Assembly (NCBI GenBank): GCA_963971285.1
Contig: OZ020244.1
Span: forward strand, 14,694,001 to 14,758,000
Reading direction: 5' to 3'
Source: Astropecten irregularis
Lineage: Eukaryota > Echinodermata > Asteroidea > Paxillosida > Astropectinidae
DNA length: 64,000 nucleotides
Shown here: positions 35,739 to 46,362 of the stretch, in pieces
Numbering within the stretch: the stretch's first letter is position 1
How the letters are laid out: every line of letters begins with the position of its first letter
Notes under the pieces: model-generated
What the model saw: the letters and a program-made list of their open reading frames with translations, nothing else
The model's database searches: none
What the model was told of the DNA's origin: nothing
Program-made: the position numbers and the translations under genes

Positions 35739-36646
35739 TTTCAAATTCCATGGGAGCACTCATGATAGTGCAATCATCCATGGGAGTGTCATCGTTGACA
35801 TGCTCAATGATGGCAGGTTAGTTTGTCACCTAATCATTGAGAGAAATGAAACAACAATTACACAATGCCACCAATTGTCTTCAAGTTTTTGACTTCCAAT
35901 TTTAGAATTTCTTTATACTGTACAATTGTTTTATTTCATAAAATATCCCAAATGTCATTACCACATTCCAGGCTTCAAGGAGTGCTAATCGGCGACTCAG
36001 GGTATGCTTTTCGGCCATGGCTGATGACCCCCGTTGATGTCCCAACAACAAATGCTGAAAGAAACTACAACAGGTATTGCAATATATTATTATTAGAGGA
36101 GTTTCCCAATGTATACATGTTTTATACATAATTTTTTAAACTTTGTGCACTACTCCAAATATAAGTGCTTGCATTTAGGAAATCGTGGCCGGATGTTGCA
36201 CAACAAATTCTAACTAGGACAGCAATGTTTTTATTTTTTAAGCTGCACTAAGTTCTGTGTGCTGTGCATTCATCTTACATGCATCTTGCAGTATAGTGCA
36301 CTCCAACTACAACCCACACTCCCACCTCACAGTTTTTTTCACTTAATGTTTAATGAATATTATTTTGTCACAGGTGCCACAGAAGAACCTGGTCAAGATA
36401 GAGCAGACATTTGGCCAGTTTAAGAAGAAGTTTCCTTGTCTATCACTTGGCCTGCGGGTGTATCAAAGAAGAGCTTGTCAAATCATCAAGGCATGCTGCA
36501 TTTTATACAAACTGTCTAAGGTCTTTGGAGAGCCAGAATTTGATGACAATGGGGAATTTGAGGAGATTGAAGAGATACCATATGCAGGTCCACTCCATGA
36601 TGGCCAAGCCCACAGAGACCACATAATTAACCAGTATTTTAATTAA
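35738..36646 (+). pseudogene. Harbinger transposase fragment, C-terminal exons
   Basis: Three exons are readable: to 35816 (HGSTHDSAIIHGSV, second catalytic Asp region), 35972-36073 (GVLIGDSGYAFRPWLMTP) and 36373-36646 (IEQTFGQFKKKFPCL with the catalytic Glu, ending in an acidic tail and TAA). Splice sites are GT-AG. A one-base shift lies just after the start of the third exon. The gene begins abruptly where the LINE fragment ends, so its first half is gone. It differs clearly from the Harbinger transposase at 476-5327. Confidence 0.75.
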
Positions 36647-36659
36647 TATTATTATTTCA

Positions 36660-36870
36660 TTTTAAAGATGTACAAAGAAAAGTGACTGAAGCGGAATTTG
36701 AACATGTGACCTTCAAGTACCGTACCAGTGCCCTACCAACTAACAACTGAATAATAAAAGGAGGTCCCCGGTTTGAATCGGGCTCCAGTCAATGTTTCTT
36801 TGTTCACTTTCCAATGACTTTAAATTCAGTCAGTTTCCCTTGTAATTATTTGATGAATGTATTAATTAAA
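36660..36870. repeat. Palindromic tRNA-headed SINE-like repeat
   Basis: The left half, read on -, has a tRNA-like head (AGTTGGTAGGGCACTGG, then GTTCAAATTCC) and CTTCAGTCACTTTTC. The right half, read on +, has GGTTTGAATCGGGCTCCAG, then a shared tail CAGTCAGTTTCCCTTG. The two halves face away from a common centre, as at 55985-56165. The tail also occurs alone near 28597-28640. Confidence 0.5.
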
Positions 36871-37028
36871 AAGCCGTATCCTCTTTGAGCGATCCCCATG
36901 TACTGTTCCCAGGTTGCAGCATTGCTGCTCGTATCAGTGAAATGATCCTTGGGGTATGGCAGTATGTGCATGGTTTCATGGCTTTAATTGCCAAACGAAC
37001 AAATATAATTGACTATTGGGGTCACCAC

Positions 37029-37140
37029 CAATGTAGGGCTGGATAGCTCAGTTGGTAAAGCGCCGGTATGGTATTCAGGAGGTCGCCGGTTGAAATCCCG
37101 ATTTAGTAAATTTTTCTTTGTTCACTTTTCAATGAATAAT
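37029..37140 (+). repeat. tRNA-derived SINE-like copy
   Basis: GGCTGGATAGCTCAGTTGGT is a good A box and GGTTGAAATCCCG a slightly decayed B box, about 40 bases apart. TTTCTTTGTTCACTTTTCAA follows, the body shared with the copies at 36660 and 55985. It lacks a complete cloverleaf, so it is not a tRNA gene. A decayed second head lies at 37172-37240. Confidence 0.6.
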
Positions 37141-37171
37141 AAAAGGTTAACAATGTTGGACACAGCCATCA

Positions 37172-37240
37172 TAGGGCTGGATAGTTCAGTTGGCAGAGAA
37201 CCGACAGTATGGTAACACGGATGTAGCAGGTTCACCTTAA
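37172..37240 (+). repeat. Decayed tRNA-like head, second copy
   Basis: AGGGCTGGATAGTTCAGTTG matches the A-box end of the copy at 37029. The B-box side is reduced to GCAGGTTCACC. No body or tail follows. Confidence 0.45.
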
Positions 37241-37313
37241 TTTAGTTTCAATTTCAACTTTTTTATTTTCCACAGAATCCACGCTACCTTTGAGGTCTAT
37301 AAAATCACCACTC

Positions 37314-37628
37314 TTAAAGAGGATGTTCAACACTCACCAAACATCATTTTATTTGTTAGAACTAGGATTTGTCTCATCCCAAAGTATAGGCCTTATAGCT
37401 GACAAGATGAGGAAATGCTGTGTGCCTTCATCATACCGAAGTGTCAATTATCTCACACTGAACACAGAAAGAGTCTTTTTGGATTTTTTTTCTCTCATAA
37501 AAATCATCCAAAAAGACTCTTTCAGTGTTCAATGTGAGATAAATATTTTTTTCTCATGTCAAGTAATTCAAGGATTATAGTTCTAACACATAAAGTGAGG
37601 TTTGTTGAGTGTTGAACATCCTCTTTAA
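37314..37628. mobile_element. Foldback element bounded by TTAA
   Basis: The ends TTAAAGAGGATGTTCAACAC and their inverse pair for about 48 bases. A central pair (GAAAGAGTCTTTTTGGAT and its inverse) forms a second hairpin. TTAA at both edges suits Kolobok or piggyBac type insertion. No protein is encoded. Confidence 0.7.
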
Positions 37629-37676
37629 ACCAAGTTATTTGTATATTATGTTGTTTGATCCCATTTGCATTGCAGG

Positions 37677-38655
37677 TGTGGGAGAATGGAATTTTTGCCC
37701 CTTTAATGTAATACACTGTGCGTGTATGAGGGCTGTACGAAGCGTGTTCTGCCACGCAGTGTGTTAGTCCCTTTAATGAGCGTCTACTGTATCTGGGCAG
37801 ATGGCTCTTTGCTCATGTAAACAAGGCGTACGTCCGCCGACGTAAAGTAGTGCCATTCGTGTTATTTCTTGAGTATGACTTTAAATTACACAATGATGGC
37901 TGTTCATTCCTATGAACACCCTGTAGGGTATATTGGGATCTGTTAAGGTATAAATTGTATACTTAAATAATTTTTGAGTTGATTGTTAGAAATAACTTGT
38001 CCGCGGATTAATAGTAAACATTGTCCGGGTACTGGGCTGGCAGCGAGGCTTACACGCTCTCCGTCTTTTACTAATGCTTAAATGACATCGTATGATGATT
38101 GCTGGTTGAATTTGGCTCCAAATCTTGCCTTAAAAAGTTGATAGGTGTTTGAACCACCCACTGGAGGTAAGCTTACGGCTTTTAGCCTTAGTTTATGAAG
38201 TTTGGGTGGAGTGGAGTGATAAATTAAAAAGGTTAAAGCGGTGTATTTTTGGGCATATTTTTCGAAACTTTATGACATGTGTGTAACGTGCACGATCAAT
38301 GCTGTTATGTTCGTATACACTGTACATTGTAATTGCAGTAGCCTTGACTGAGTGGATGAAGGGAGCACGCTGGCTGGCTGGCTTGGGGGTTTTTCTGTTG
38401 TCATCTTTAATTACTACCGGACCGGGTTCCCACTTCATATGTACTATCTGACTGATGGCGGCATATTGACGTGCTGTATGAGAAGTGTGTATTAAAAGCC
38501 TACCGGCCCTGGATTGTGAAACTACCGAATAGCACCATTGTCTGTACATACTGTGACTGTGTTGTGTAATCACCTTGAGAGGTCCACACCCTCACATCCC
38601 CGAGGTGGAACTTCACCCCACCTTCCTCGACAGGAGCTGACCCGCCCCTGTTCCA
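37677..38655 (+). repeat. 5' LTR of LTR element 2
   Basis: 979 bases with TG...CA ends. A possible TATA element (GGTATAAATTG) lies near 37948. Immediately after the LTR the sequence starts TGGCAAGTGGCG, the expected primer-binding position. The 5' and 3' copies differ at only a few bases, for example GTATGAGGG and GTATAAGGG. Confidence 0.9.
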
Positions 38656-39202
38656 TGGCAAGTGGCGTCGTAGACAGGATGTTCAACACTTCGTAGCCGG
38701 TATATAGAGTTATCATTTCTAATTCTATATGCTAATTATGTAATGGTGTTATACTGTATGAAACGTTTAGTATGGAAACCCCCAGGCCATGTTAAAGAAA
38801 TTTTGTGATAGGATTACCCATGTGGTTGATTTCCTTGAATTTTGAGATTTAACTACATTTTGTGTGTTTTGGTTATTTTGTGATGTACATGTGTACATGT
38901 TATATACATAAGTGTACATGCATGTAGGCCTACATTTAAGTACATATGGCTAGGCCTAACTAGTATTTTGGTGTCACAAGTATTTTTGTTTTTTTTGCTG
39001 ACCACTCAGCTGTTTGCATTATTCCTAGTGCGTATGTTTTGGCTCTATTACTAGGATTATATGATATTATGACTTGTGAATATGCTTTGTATGCATTATC
39101 GATTCCCGAGTTCCATGGGAGTGGTGTCATTTTAAGCTATTGAATTAAGTAGTTGTCTCAAGTTGAACTAGTGATTAATACGGGCCCAGCTTTACATAAG
39201 AT

Positions 39203-40249
39203 TTGGGACTTTTCCTCATCTGTTCAAACATGGCCAAGGCTGAAGGCTTAGCGGAGGTCCTTGCCAAATCAAATGAGGCCCTTGCTGAAACACTTGCTAA
39301 GGCACTACAGGGTTTGAAGTTTTCAAGGGCACCTAAACCGAGATTGACCAAATTTTGTGGAACACCTGAGAAATCTGGTGGCCTGACTCTTGGAGAATGG
39401 GCAGAAGAACTTGATTCTTATGTTAGGCAACTCGAGTTGGCAGATGACGAACAGGTGGGGGTAGCTCTTGACCATTTGGGGGGCGTGGCTAGGGAGGAGG
39501 TGTTATGCAATCCCCCAGAAGAACGGGATACCTTGGACAAGTTGTTGACCCTATTGTTGCGGATGTTTGGGCCGGCCGAGACTATCGCTTCCTTGACTAG
39601 TGCATTTTATGCGCGCTCACAGATGGAAGGGGAGACACTTGCCGAATTCAGTCGCGCTATCGTGCGCTTACATGATCGGATGGAACGGCAAGCCAAGGGT
39701 GCAGAACTGGATGCTTTACGAGTGATGCGTAATAAGATTCTCATTGAACGTATGGTTCAGGGCGCATATGACCATGTTATTCGTCGTGAGTTGCGCCGCA
39801 TACAGGTTGAAAAACCTGGCTTGCCTTTTCACAAATTTAGGGAGCATGCCCTTAAACTACTATCTGAGTCAGAGCAGAAGTTGACTCGAAAGACTAGGGC
39901 TAGGGAAGCGATGGCTATTGAGAAGCCTGGTGAGATATTGTCTTGCGCTGCCGAGAGATTTGATGATAGTTGGCCACAGTCGATAGTGAAGTCGAATAAG
40001 TTGGTGGCAGATAGGTTAGAGAACCTTGCGCAGCAGCAAGCTGCAACGAATGCGCAATTGTCGGAACTGACCTCTGTTTTGACGAAGAAGCTTGACTCCG
40101 CCATTGCAGTTGGGTCAGCTCGCTCCCCGGTAGTATGCCATTATTGTAAGAAGAGTGGTCACATCTCCCGAAATTGTTGGAAGAAACAAGAGGAAAATCG
40201 TGATGGGGCAAAACCAAATGTGTCGGGAAACCCAAGTCCTTCACCATAG
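39203..40249 (+). CDS. gag: Gag polyprotein of LTR element 2
   Basis: The open frame has 348 residues from 39203; the second Met at residue 11 (39233) may be the real start. It has a helical N-terminus (AEVLAKSNEALAETLAKAL), a gag core (about 45-230, with FYARSQMEGETLAEFSRAI) and a CCHC knuckle CHYCKKSGHISRNC near residue 312. Gag forms the particle and packages RNA. It overlaps the start of pol by one base (stop at 40247-40249, pol at 40249), so a frame change is needed for pol. A 547-base leader separates it from the LTR. Confidence 0.88.
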   Translation: MGLFLICSNMAKAEGLAEVLAKSNEALAETLAKALQGLKFSRAPKPRLTKFCGTPEKSGGLTLGEWAEELDSYVRQLELADDEQVGVALDHLGGVAREEVLCNPPEERDTLDKLLTLLLRMFGPAETIASLTSAFYARSQMEGETLAEFSRAIVRLHDRMERQAKGAELDALRVMRNKILIERMVQGAYDHVIRRELRRIQVEKPGLPFHKFREHALKLLSESEQKLTRKTRAREAMAIEKPGEILSCAAERFDDSWPQSIVKSNKLVADRLENLAQQQAATNAQLSELTSVLTKKLDSAIAVGSARSPVVCHYCKKSGHISRNCWKKQEENRDGAKPNVSGNPSPSP

Positions 40250-43041
40250 TGGGCAAGGTGGTGGAGGTGGAAGACCTGCCCAAACCGGAACCTAACGAGT
40301 TGGCGAATGTTGAGTCTTTAGAGACAAATCAAGTTGAGACTTTGGGGATTGATCGTTCTTATACTGAAAAGCAGTTGCGAGCGAAATTGATTGCCAGTAG
40401 TCCAACAGCTGAAATTATTATGGGAGATGTGACCACTCAATGTATCTTGGACAGTGGTGCTGAAACATCCTTAATAACTTCATCATTTTATAGGAAGCAT
40501 TTGGCCAACATAGTGGGCAGTTTGAGGCCGGTTGGGAGGTTTATCAGATTGATGGGAGCCAATGATCTAGACATACCCATTAAAGGCTATCTGGAGATTC
40601 CTATAACTATTTTTGGCTTGACAATTTCTGCCTGTTTCCTGGTTCGGGACGACGGTTCGGATGTACCCAATGAACGTCGTGAGATATACCCTGTGCTCCT
40701 TGGGTGTAACATTTTGCGCACTCTTTCTAAGATGCGGGCCACCCCGTGTGGACCATCCAGAGATGAATGGATGGTCGCTTTACAGTGGTTCTGTTGCTTG
40801 AGTGAAGGGCAGGATGGTGAAGTGTGTAGGCCAGTGTTACCAACGCAAGAGGTTGTTGGTTGTGTTTGCATGGCTCGAGATGAGACCATTGCCCCGTTTT
40901 CGGCCTGTGTTTTATCCTGCGTTGTGAGTGGACCATTGTCAGTTTCTTCCCGTGGTGCAAGCGTTCTGATACAGTCATTTCCTTCCAGGGTGCGTGTTGA
41001 TGATACACTGGAGGCAGTGGCGGAGACTTTCCACGTTGTTGAGGGTGTACAAGTTTTGGAAGACTCGTCTGTGCACGTCTTGGTGTGCAATTTGGGCGAG
41101 ACTCCGGTAACTCTTCCGGAGAAGTTCAGGATTGCAACGGCTGTTGAGGCTAAACTAAGCGATGAGGTTCACCTTTGGGAGGTTGAGGATGGGTTTCGGG
41201 TGACTGTGGAGAAGGTCATAGTTGACCAAAGCTCTGATTTTTCAAGAGATCCCGAAAACAATGATGAGGATGAGACAGATGGAATGGGAGTTTCGGGTTC
41301 GCCTACTGCGAACAGAGAAACAATTGTTTTTCCTGATGGTTCCTCATATCTACTTCCTCCTGGTATCAGTCTTAGAGGGTTTGATCATGGTGAAGCTTGT
41401 CTGATCGCTGATGTGATTAGGAAATACGAGGGAGCCTTTTCAATGGGTCCCTTAGACATAGGGGAGTGTGCACTTATCCCACATGAGATAAAGCTCTCTA
41501 GTGACCAACCTAACCGACAGCCATACAGACGTATCCCTCCGCAACACATGAAGGAGGTGCAGGCATTGTTACAGGATTTGCTGGAGAAAGGGGTCATCCA
41601 ACGATCTGGTAGTCCCTATGCAAGCCCTACGGTTCTTGTTCGCAAGAAAGATGGGTCGATTCGGCTCTGTATAGATTATCGTAGGCTAAACGCCATTACA
41701 TTGAGAGATGCATTTCCTCTCCCGCGGATCGAGGAGACTTTGGAGGCATTGGGGGGCTCTCAGTATTTCACTTCGTTGGATATGGCTCATGGATATTTTC
41801 AGTTGGTCATGCATCCAGATTCTGTGGATAAGACCGCGTTTCGAGTTCCCTGGGGGCTGTTCTCATTCACTCGTATGCCCCAAGGACTTTGTAATAGTCC
41901 CAGTACTTTTCAGAGGACCGTTGAGTTGATTTTTGGGGACCTGAACATGTCCAAGCTGATTTTGTACCTTGATGACATTCTAGTGTTTTCGGCTACATTC
42001 CAAGAACATCTTGAGAAAATTGGTGTCGTGTTTGAGAGACTCATCAAGCACGGGCTGAAACTCAAGGGCAGTAAGTGCCGTTTCTTGCAAGGTGAGGTCA
42101 AGCATCTGGGTCATGTTGTTGGAAGTAGTGGGGTTGCAGTGGACCCCGATAAGGTGGAGCGGATTGAGAACTGGCCAACTCCAAGGAGTGCCGAAGAACT
42201 CCGTTCATTCCTCGGACTCGCGTCGTATTATAGACGCTTCATAAGTGGATTTTCTAAGATGGCAGCTCCGTTGCATGTAATGGTTGCTATGACCGGGTCG
42301 AAAACAGGGAAGAGCCCGGAGTTCAAGTGGTCGCCTGTAGCCGAGGGTGCTTTTCAGGAGTTGAAAAGGGCGCTGTGCACGACTCCTGTGTTGGCATACC
42401 CTAACTTCGACAAGGATTTTGTGTTGGAGGTTGATGCCTCTCTCAAGGGTCTTGGTGCCTGTTTGCTACAGGTCGGGGATGATGGAGCTTTTCATCCTAT
42501 AGCCTATGCAAGTCGTGGATTACGCGGGGCGGAGAGGAATTACTCCGATTTCTCAAGCTTTAAGCTCGAATTGTTGGCATTGAAGTGGGCCGTTGCGGAG
42601 AAATTCCGGGATTATCTGATGGGGTCCAGGTTTGTGGTTTATACCGACAATAATCCCCTCGCTCATTTGCAGAATGCTAACTTGGGAGCGACAGAGCAGC
42701 GTTGGGTTGCCCAATTGGCACCCTTCAACATGGAAGTTAGATTCCGTCCCGGAAAGGCTAACAAATGTGCGGATGCCCTTAGCCGGCGCCCAGTTGAAGT
42801 AGTCGAGGTTGTGGATGTGGTACATGATTGTACCACCGTACCGTGTGAAGTTCGCTCTGCCGGTGAAGAAGGGTGCGCTAAGGTTTTTGATGTTCCCAAA
42901 GGAGAGTCTAAACACTCAGCTGTCCTACCGTCATTCACATCATGTGAGTTAGCAGCAATGCAAAAAGTTGATGAACAGTTGGGAGCAGTTTGGAGACACT
43001 GGTCGGACAAGTGGCAGTCTGTGCAAGGGGCGACGAGTTGA
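40249..43041 (+). CDS. pol: Pol polyprotein of LTR element 2: protease, RT and RNase H
   Basis: The open frame has 930 residues. An aspartic protease motif CILDSGAETSLI is at about 65-76. Reverse transcriptase spans roughly 430-600, with the active site LILYLDDILVF near 573. RNase H follows from FVLEVDASLKGLGACLL near 725, with CADALSRRP near 845. All motifs seen are intact. The frame ends at 43041, and the next domain continues in another frame from about 42990, so a frameshift breaks the link to integrase. Between protease and RT there are about 250 residues with no recognised fold. Confidence 0.88.
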   Translation: MGKVVEVEDLPKPEPNELANVESLETNQVETLGIDRSYTEKQLRAKLIASSPTAEIIMGDVTTQCILDSGAETSLITSSFYRKHLANIVGSLRPVGRFIRLMGANDLDIPIKGYLEIPITIFGLTISACFLVRDDGSDVPNERREIYPVLLGCNILRTLSKMRATPCGPSRDEWMVALQWFCCLSEGQDGEVCRPVLPTQEVVGCVCMARDETIAPFSACVLSCVVSGPLSVSSRGASVLIQSFPSRVRVDDTLEAVAETFHVVEGVQVLEDSSVHVLVCNLGETPVTLPEKFRIATAVEAKLSDEVHLWEVEDGFRVTVEKVIVDQSSDFSRDPENNDEDETDGMGVSGSPTANRETIVFPDGSSYLLPPGISLRGFDHGEACLIADVIRKYEGAFSMGPLDIGECALIPHEIKLSSDQPNRQPYRRIPPQHMKEVQALLQDLLEKGVIQRSGSPYASPTVLVRKKDGSIRLCIDYRRLNAITLRDAFPLPRIEETLEALGGSQYFTSLDMAHGYFQLVMHPDSVDKTAFRVPWGLFSFTRMPQGLCNSPSTFQRTVELIFGDLNMSKLILYLDDILVFSATFQEHLEKIGVVFERLIKHGLKLKGSKCRFLQGEVKHLGHVVGSSGVAVDPDKVERIENWPTPRSAEELRSFLGLASYYRRFISGFSKMAAPLHVMVAMTGSKTGKSPEFKWSPVAEGAFQELKRALCTTPVLAYPNFDKDFVLEVDASLKGLGACLLQVGDDGAFHPIAYASRGLRGAERNYSDFSSFKLELLALKWAVAEKFRDYLMGSRFVVYTDNNPLAHLQNANLGATEQRWVAQLAPFNMEVRFRPGKANKCADALSRRPVEVVEVVDVVHDCTTVPCEVRSAGEEGCAKVFDVPKGESKHSAVLPSFTSCELAAMQKVDEQLGAVWRHWSDKWQSVQGATS

Positions 43042-43469
43042 ATGTTCCTGGCCTGAATGGATGGTTGAGAGAACGAAACCAGATAGTAGAGAAAAATGGC
43101 GTTCTCTATCGGAAAACAAGGGATGCTGTGCTTGGTGTTGTTTATCAGTTGCTTACGCCTAAGAAGCTTCAGAAATGGATGGTCGAGTCAGTTCACGACA
43201 ACTGGGGCCACCAAGGTGTTAACCGTACACTGTCACTTCTCCGAACACGGTGTTTCTGGCCGGGGATTGTTGGTTATGTGAGGGAGCATGTTCGTAACTG
43301 TTTCAGGTGCGTGGCGTCTAAACCACCTACGCCGACTGTGCGCACACCAATGCGGCATCTTTTGGCCTATCGACCATGTATCGTAAGAAGTTTCTCTGGG
43401 ATGGAACTTTCATTTAATTTTTTTGTGTGTGTTTTTCTTTTAAGGCCCTGCGGATTCAGAGTTCAGTGA
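42990..43469 (+). pseudogene. Integrase remnant of LTR element 2 (zinc-binding domain only)
   Basis: The frame gives the linker GVLYRKTRDAVLGVVYQL and the H2C2 zinc region: VHDNWGHQGVNRTLSLLRT, then CFRCVASKPPTP. After LLAYRP (about 43370) the usual catalytic core with its D, D and E residues is absent. The frame runs into an unrelated hydrophobic stretch and stops at 43469. A deletion of roughly the whole core and C-terminal domain explains this. The copy would need integrase supplied by a relative. Confidence 0.8.
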
Positions 43470-43633
43470 GGAGGCTGCCGCTTCAGCGGATCTGGTGTAA
43501 ACCACTCTGACCTGAACTTGGACCGAGGAAAAGTGTGGGTAGCCACATTTCAGCTACTGCTGCGTTTTAGAGACTTTTAACTGCATACAGAGTTTCAGAG
43601 TTCTTTGATAGTTATTGTTGTTCTGCTTTCGAC

Positions 43634-44213
43634 ATGTCTAATAAGCGAAATGTATATATTTACGGACATTCGTTTCCCGCTCGGTTTTTGAGGTCGGCTC
43701 GTCGGAATCGCCAGACTGTTAGTAGGTTGCTCCGCGTTGAATCGAGCAACAACGCTCATGTCGAAGGGCACTCAGGGCTTACGTATAACAAAATTTTTAG
43801 TAGTGGGGATCGGTTCTTTAAGGAACTCAAGCGCCACTCAGTGGACTTGTTGTGCATTGATCTCGGATCGAATGACTTGTGTGGGACAGGGGGTACCCCT
43901 CGCAGTTGTTGTTCAAGATACCCTCCGTTTCCTTGCGTCATTGGAAAGTCAAGAGTTACTCCCCACACATGTTGTAATCCTTTCTGTCATTAGGAGGTCC
44001 AAAATAACTCGACCTGGTCAAGTTTCGGTGACTACCTTTAACCATAGGGTCAAGAGGTATAATGCTCTTCTCAATGAGGAACTGCAGAAACACTATCCGA
44101 CTGTGAAAATGTATTGTCAAAGGAAAACGAACCATCCGCAATATATTTCAGAAGATGGTTGTCATCTTAATGACGAGGGTCTATCAAGTATGGCAAGGGT
44201 CTCCGAGAAGTAA
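43634..44213 (+). pseudogene. SGNH-hydrolase-like third ORF of LTR element 2, one frameshift
   Basis: From ATG 43634 the frame has VYIYGHSFPARF, where GHS stands at the position of the nucleophile motif GDS, then LLCIDLGSNDL, matching the G-x-N-D block. Near 43890 the frame must shift by one base. The second frame (to TAA at 44211-44213) has LLPTHVVILSVIRRSK and SEDGCHLNDEGL, matching the D-x-x-H block with the catalytic Asp and His. The order and spacing fit SGNH/GDSL esterases. Esterase ORFs are known in some CR1 LINEs and SGNH ORFs in Ngaro/DIRS-type elements; one behind Gypsy pol is unusual. Its substrate is unknown. Confidence 0.65.
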
Positions 44214-44638
44214 TTCTTGGTTGTAAGGACTAAGATATGTTATGATGGATCATACCAGTTCTTCCACGGTGTTCTGTGAAGTGTCTGCTCTTCAGTGAAG
44301 AGTGAGGGGTTCTGTCTCCCTGCACTTCCGGGACTTTTGTTTTTATTGTTAAATGTTTCAAATTTGATAAAACGTTAAGCTGTTTGTTATACATGTATAA
44401 GCATTCTCCTTGGTCGAGCTAGTCACTTATAATTGTATAAGAGGTATTGATGATACTGTTATTTCTGTTTTGTAATTTGAATGTCGACTTTTAAGTTTCT
44501 TAAATGCTGCCTTAGATTAAAAGCAATTGGGTTTAGGGGAGGACAAGATGGCTGTCCTTTGAAATCATTCATTGCATCATTGTATCAAAATTTGGATTTT
44601 AACCATTCGAGGTCGTATGGTTCGTAAAACAGGGAAGG

Positions 44639-45617
44639 TGTGGGAGAATGAAATTTTTGCCCCTTTAATGTAATACACTGTGCGTGTATAAGGGCTGTAC
44701 GAAGCGTGTTCTGCCACGCAGTGTGTTAGTCCCTTTAATGAGCGTCTACTGTATCTGGGCAGATGGCTCTTTGCTCATGTAAACAAGGCGTACGTCCGCC
44801 GACATAAAGTAGTGCCATTCGTGTTATTTCTTGAGTATGACTTTAAATTACACAATGATGGCTGTTCATTCCTATGAACACCCTGTAGGGTATATTGGGA
44901 TCTGTTAAGGTATAAATTGTATACTTAAATAATTTTTGAGTTGATTGTTAGAAATAACTTGTCCGCGGATTAATAGTAAACATTGTCCGGGTACTGGGCT
45001 GGCAGCGAGGCTTACACGCTCTCCGTCTTTTACTACTGCTTAAATGACATCGTATGATGATTGCTGGTTGAATTTGGCTCCAAATCTTGCCTTAAAAAGT
45101 TGATAGGTGTTTGAACCACCCACTGGAGGTAAGCTTACGGCTTTTAGCCTTAGTTTATGAAGTTTGGGTGGAGTGGAGTGATAAATTAAAAAGGTTAAAG
45201 CGGTGTATTTTTTGGCATATTTTTCGAAACTTTATGACATGTGTGTAACGTGCACGATCAATGCTGTTATGTTCGTATACACTGTACATTGTAATTGCAG
45301 TAGCCTTGACTGAGTGGATGAAGGGAGCACGCTGGCTGGCTGGCTTGGGGGTTTTTCTGTTGTCATCTTTAATTACTACCGGACCGGGTTCCCACTTCAT
45401 ATGTACTATCTGACTGATGGCGGCATATTGACGTGCTGTATGAGAAGTGTGTATTAAAAGCCTACCGGCCCTGGATTGTGAAACTACCGAATAGCACCAT
45501 TGTCTGTACATACTGTGACTGTGTTGTGTAATCACCTTGAGAGGTCCACACCCTCACATCCCCGAGGTGGAACTTCACCCCACCTTCCTCGACAGGAGCT
45601 GACCCGCCCCTGTTCCA
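44639..45617 (+). repeat. 3' LTR of LTR element 2
   Basis: 979 bases, equal in length to the 5' LTR and nearly identical. The polypurine tract AGGGAAGG abuts its start. Right flank TGACACATA. Confidence 0.9.
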
Positions 45618-45732
45618 TGACACATATATAAATAAATTAGTATGACAACAGAGATTGATTTTCATTTGGTTTTCGGTTATGTATTGATTAATTTCTTGGG
45701 TAACACAATACATATTTTATTCAACATTAAGA

Positions 45733-46345
45733 ACAAGTGACTTACATGTTTAAAAGTACAAACAAGTTTAAAAAAAGCACAAATAATATACACTGCCACC
45801 ACCATCCGCCATTAGGGCAATTTACATAATACATGTTGGAACATTCGACAAGAAACTAATACGTGTACAATCATGTGATGGTAATTTTTCCTTATAAGAA
45901 ATAAAGGTTCTGATTATCCTCAGCAAAGAACGGAGCTCTAGAGGTGCCGTCGGACTTGTTGAGATCCTGAGATAAATTATCTCGAGATGACCACATCCTA
46001 AAATCAAGATGATGACATCCTGATATAATTTTATCATGGGATGACAACATCCTAAAATCAAGATGACGGCTCCTGAGGGGATCTCAACAAGTCGAATTGC
46101 AGCTCTAGAGCTCCATGGGAAAGTGATGGAAGCTGTGGCTTAATTTCAGTTTGGGTTTAGTCAGGAATGAATTTAGTCAGGTTTGAATTGTGAGCCAAGT
46201 CTTCTGGCTGGTTTTGTTTGAGATGAGGTGTGTTAGTAGCACAAGTGACTTAAATAGATGTATAAAAGTACAAACAAGTAAAAAATAAATCACAAATATA
46301 TACACTGCCACCACCATCCGCCATTAGGGCAATTTATATTCCAAG
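45733..46345. repeat. Pair of direct repeats of about 105 bases around a small inverted-repeat element
   Basis: The sequence ACAAGTGACTTA..TACAAACAAG..CACTGCCACCACCATCC and CGCCATTAGGGCAATTTA occurs at 45735-45830 and again at 46238-46340. Between them lies an inverted-repeat element (45932-46114). The duplication may predate that insertion. Confidence 0.65.
45932..46114. repeat. Inverted-repeat element with GGAGCTCTAGAG ends
   Basis: GGAGCTCTAGAG at 45932 and its inverse ending at 46114 extend inward through CGACTTGTTGAGATC. The core repeats CATCCTAAAATCAAGATGA twice. Non-coding; no target duplication was clear. Confidence 0.6.
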
Positions 46346-46362
46346 AGAAAATCTAAATTAAT

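Larger units (their letters stand above)
37677..45617 (+). mobile_element. Ty3/Gypsy LTR retrotransposon 2 with an SGNH-type ORF
   Basis: Direct repeats of 979 bases each (37677-38655 and 44639-45617), nearly identical, start TGTGGGAG and end TGTTCCA. The order is leader, gag, pol, third ORF and purine tract AGGGAAGG (44631-44638). I see no matching target duplication: left flank GCAGG, right flank TGACA. The integrase core is missing, so the copy cannot move by itself, yet its LTRs point to recent insertion. Confidence 0.9.

Noticed and set aside
36683-37110. tRNA genes
   Set aside because: A and B boxes are present but the cloverleaf arms do not pair and the sequence runs into a shared SINE body.
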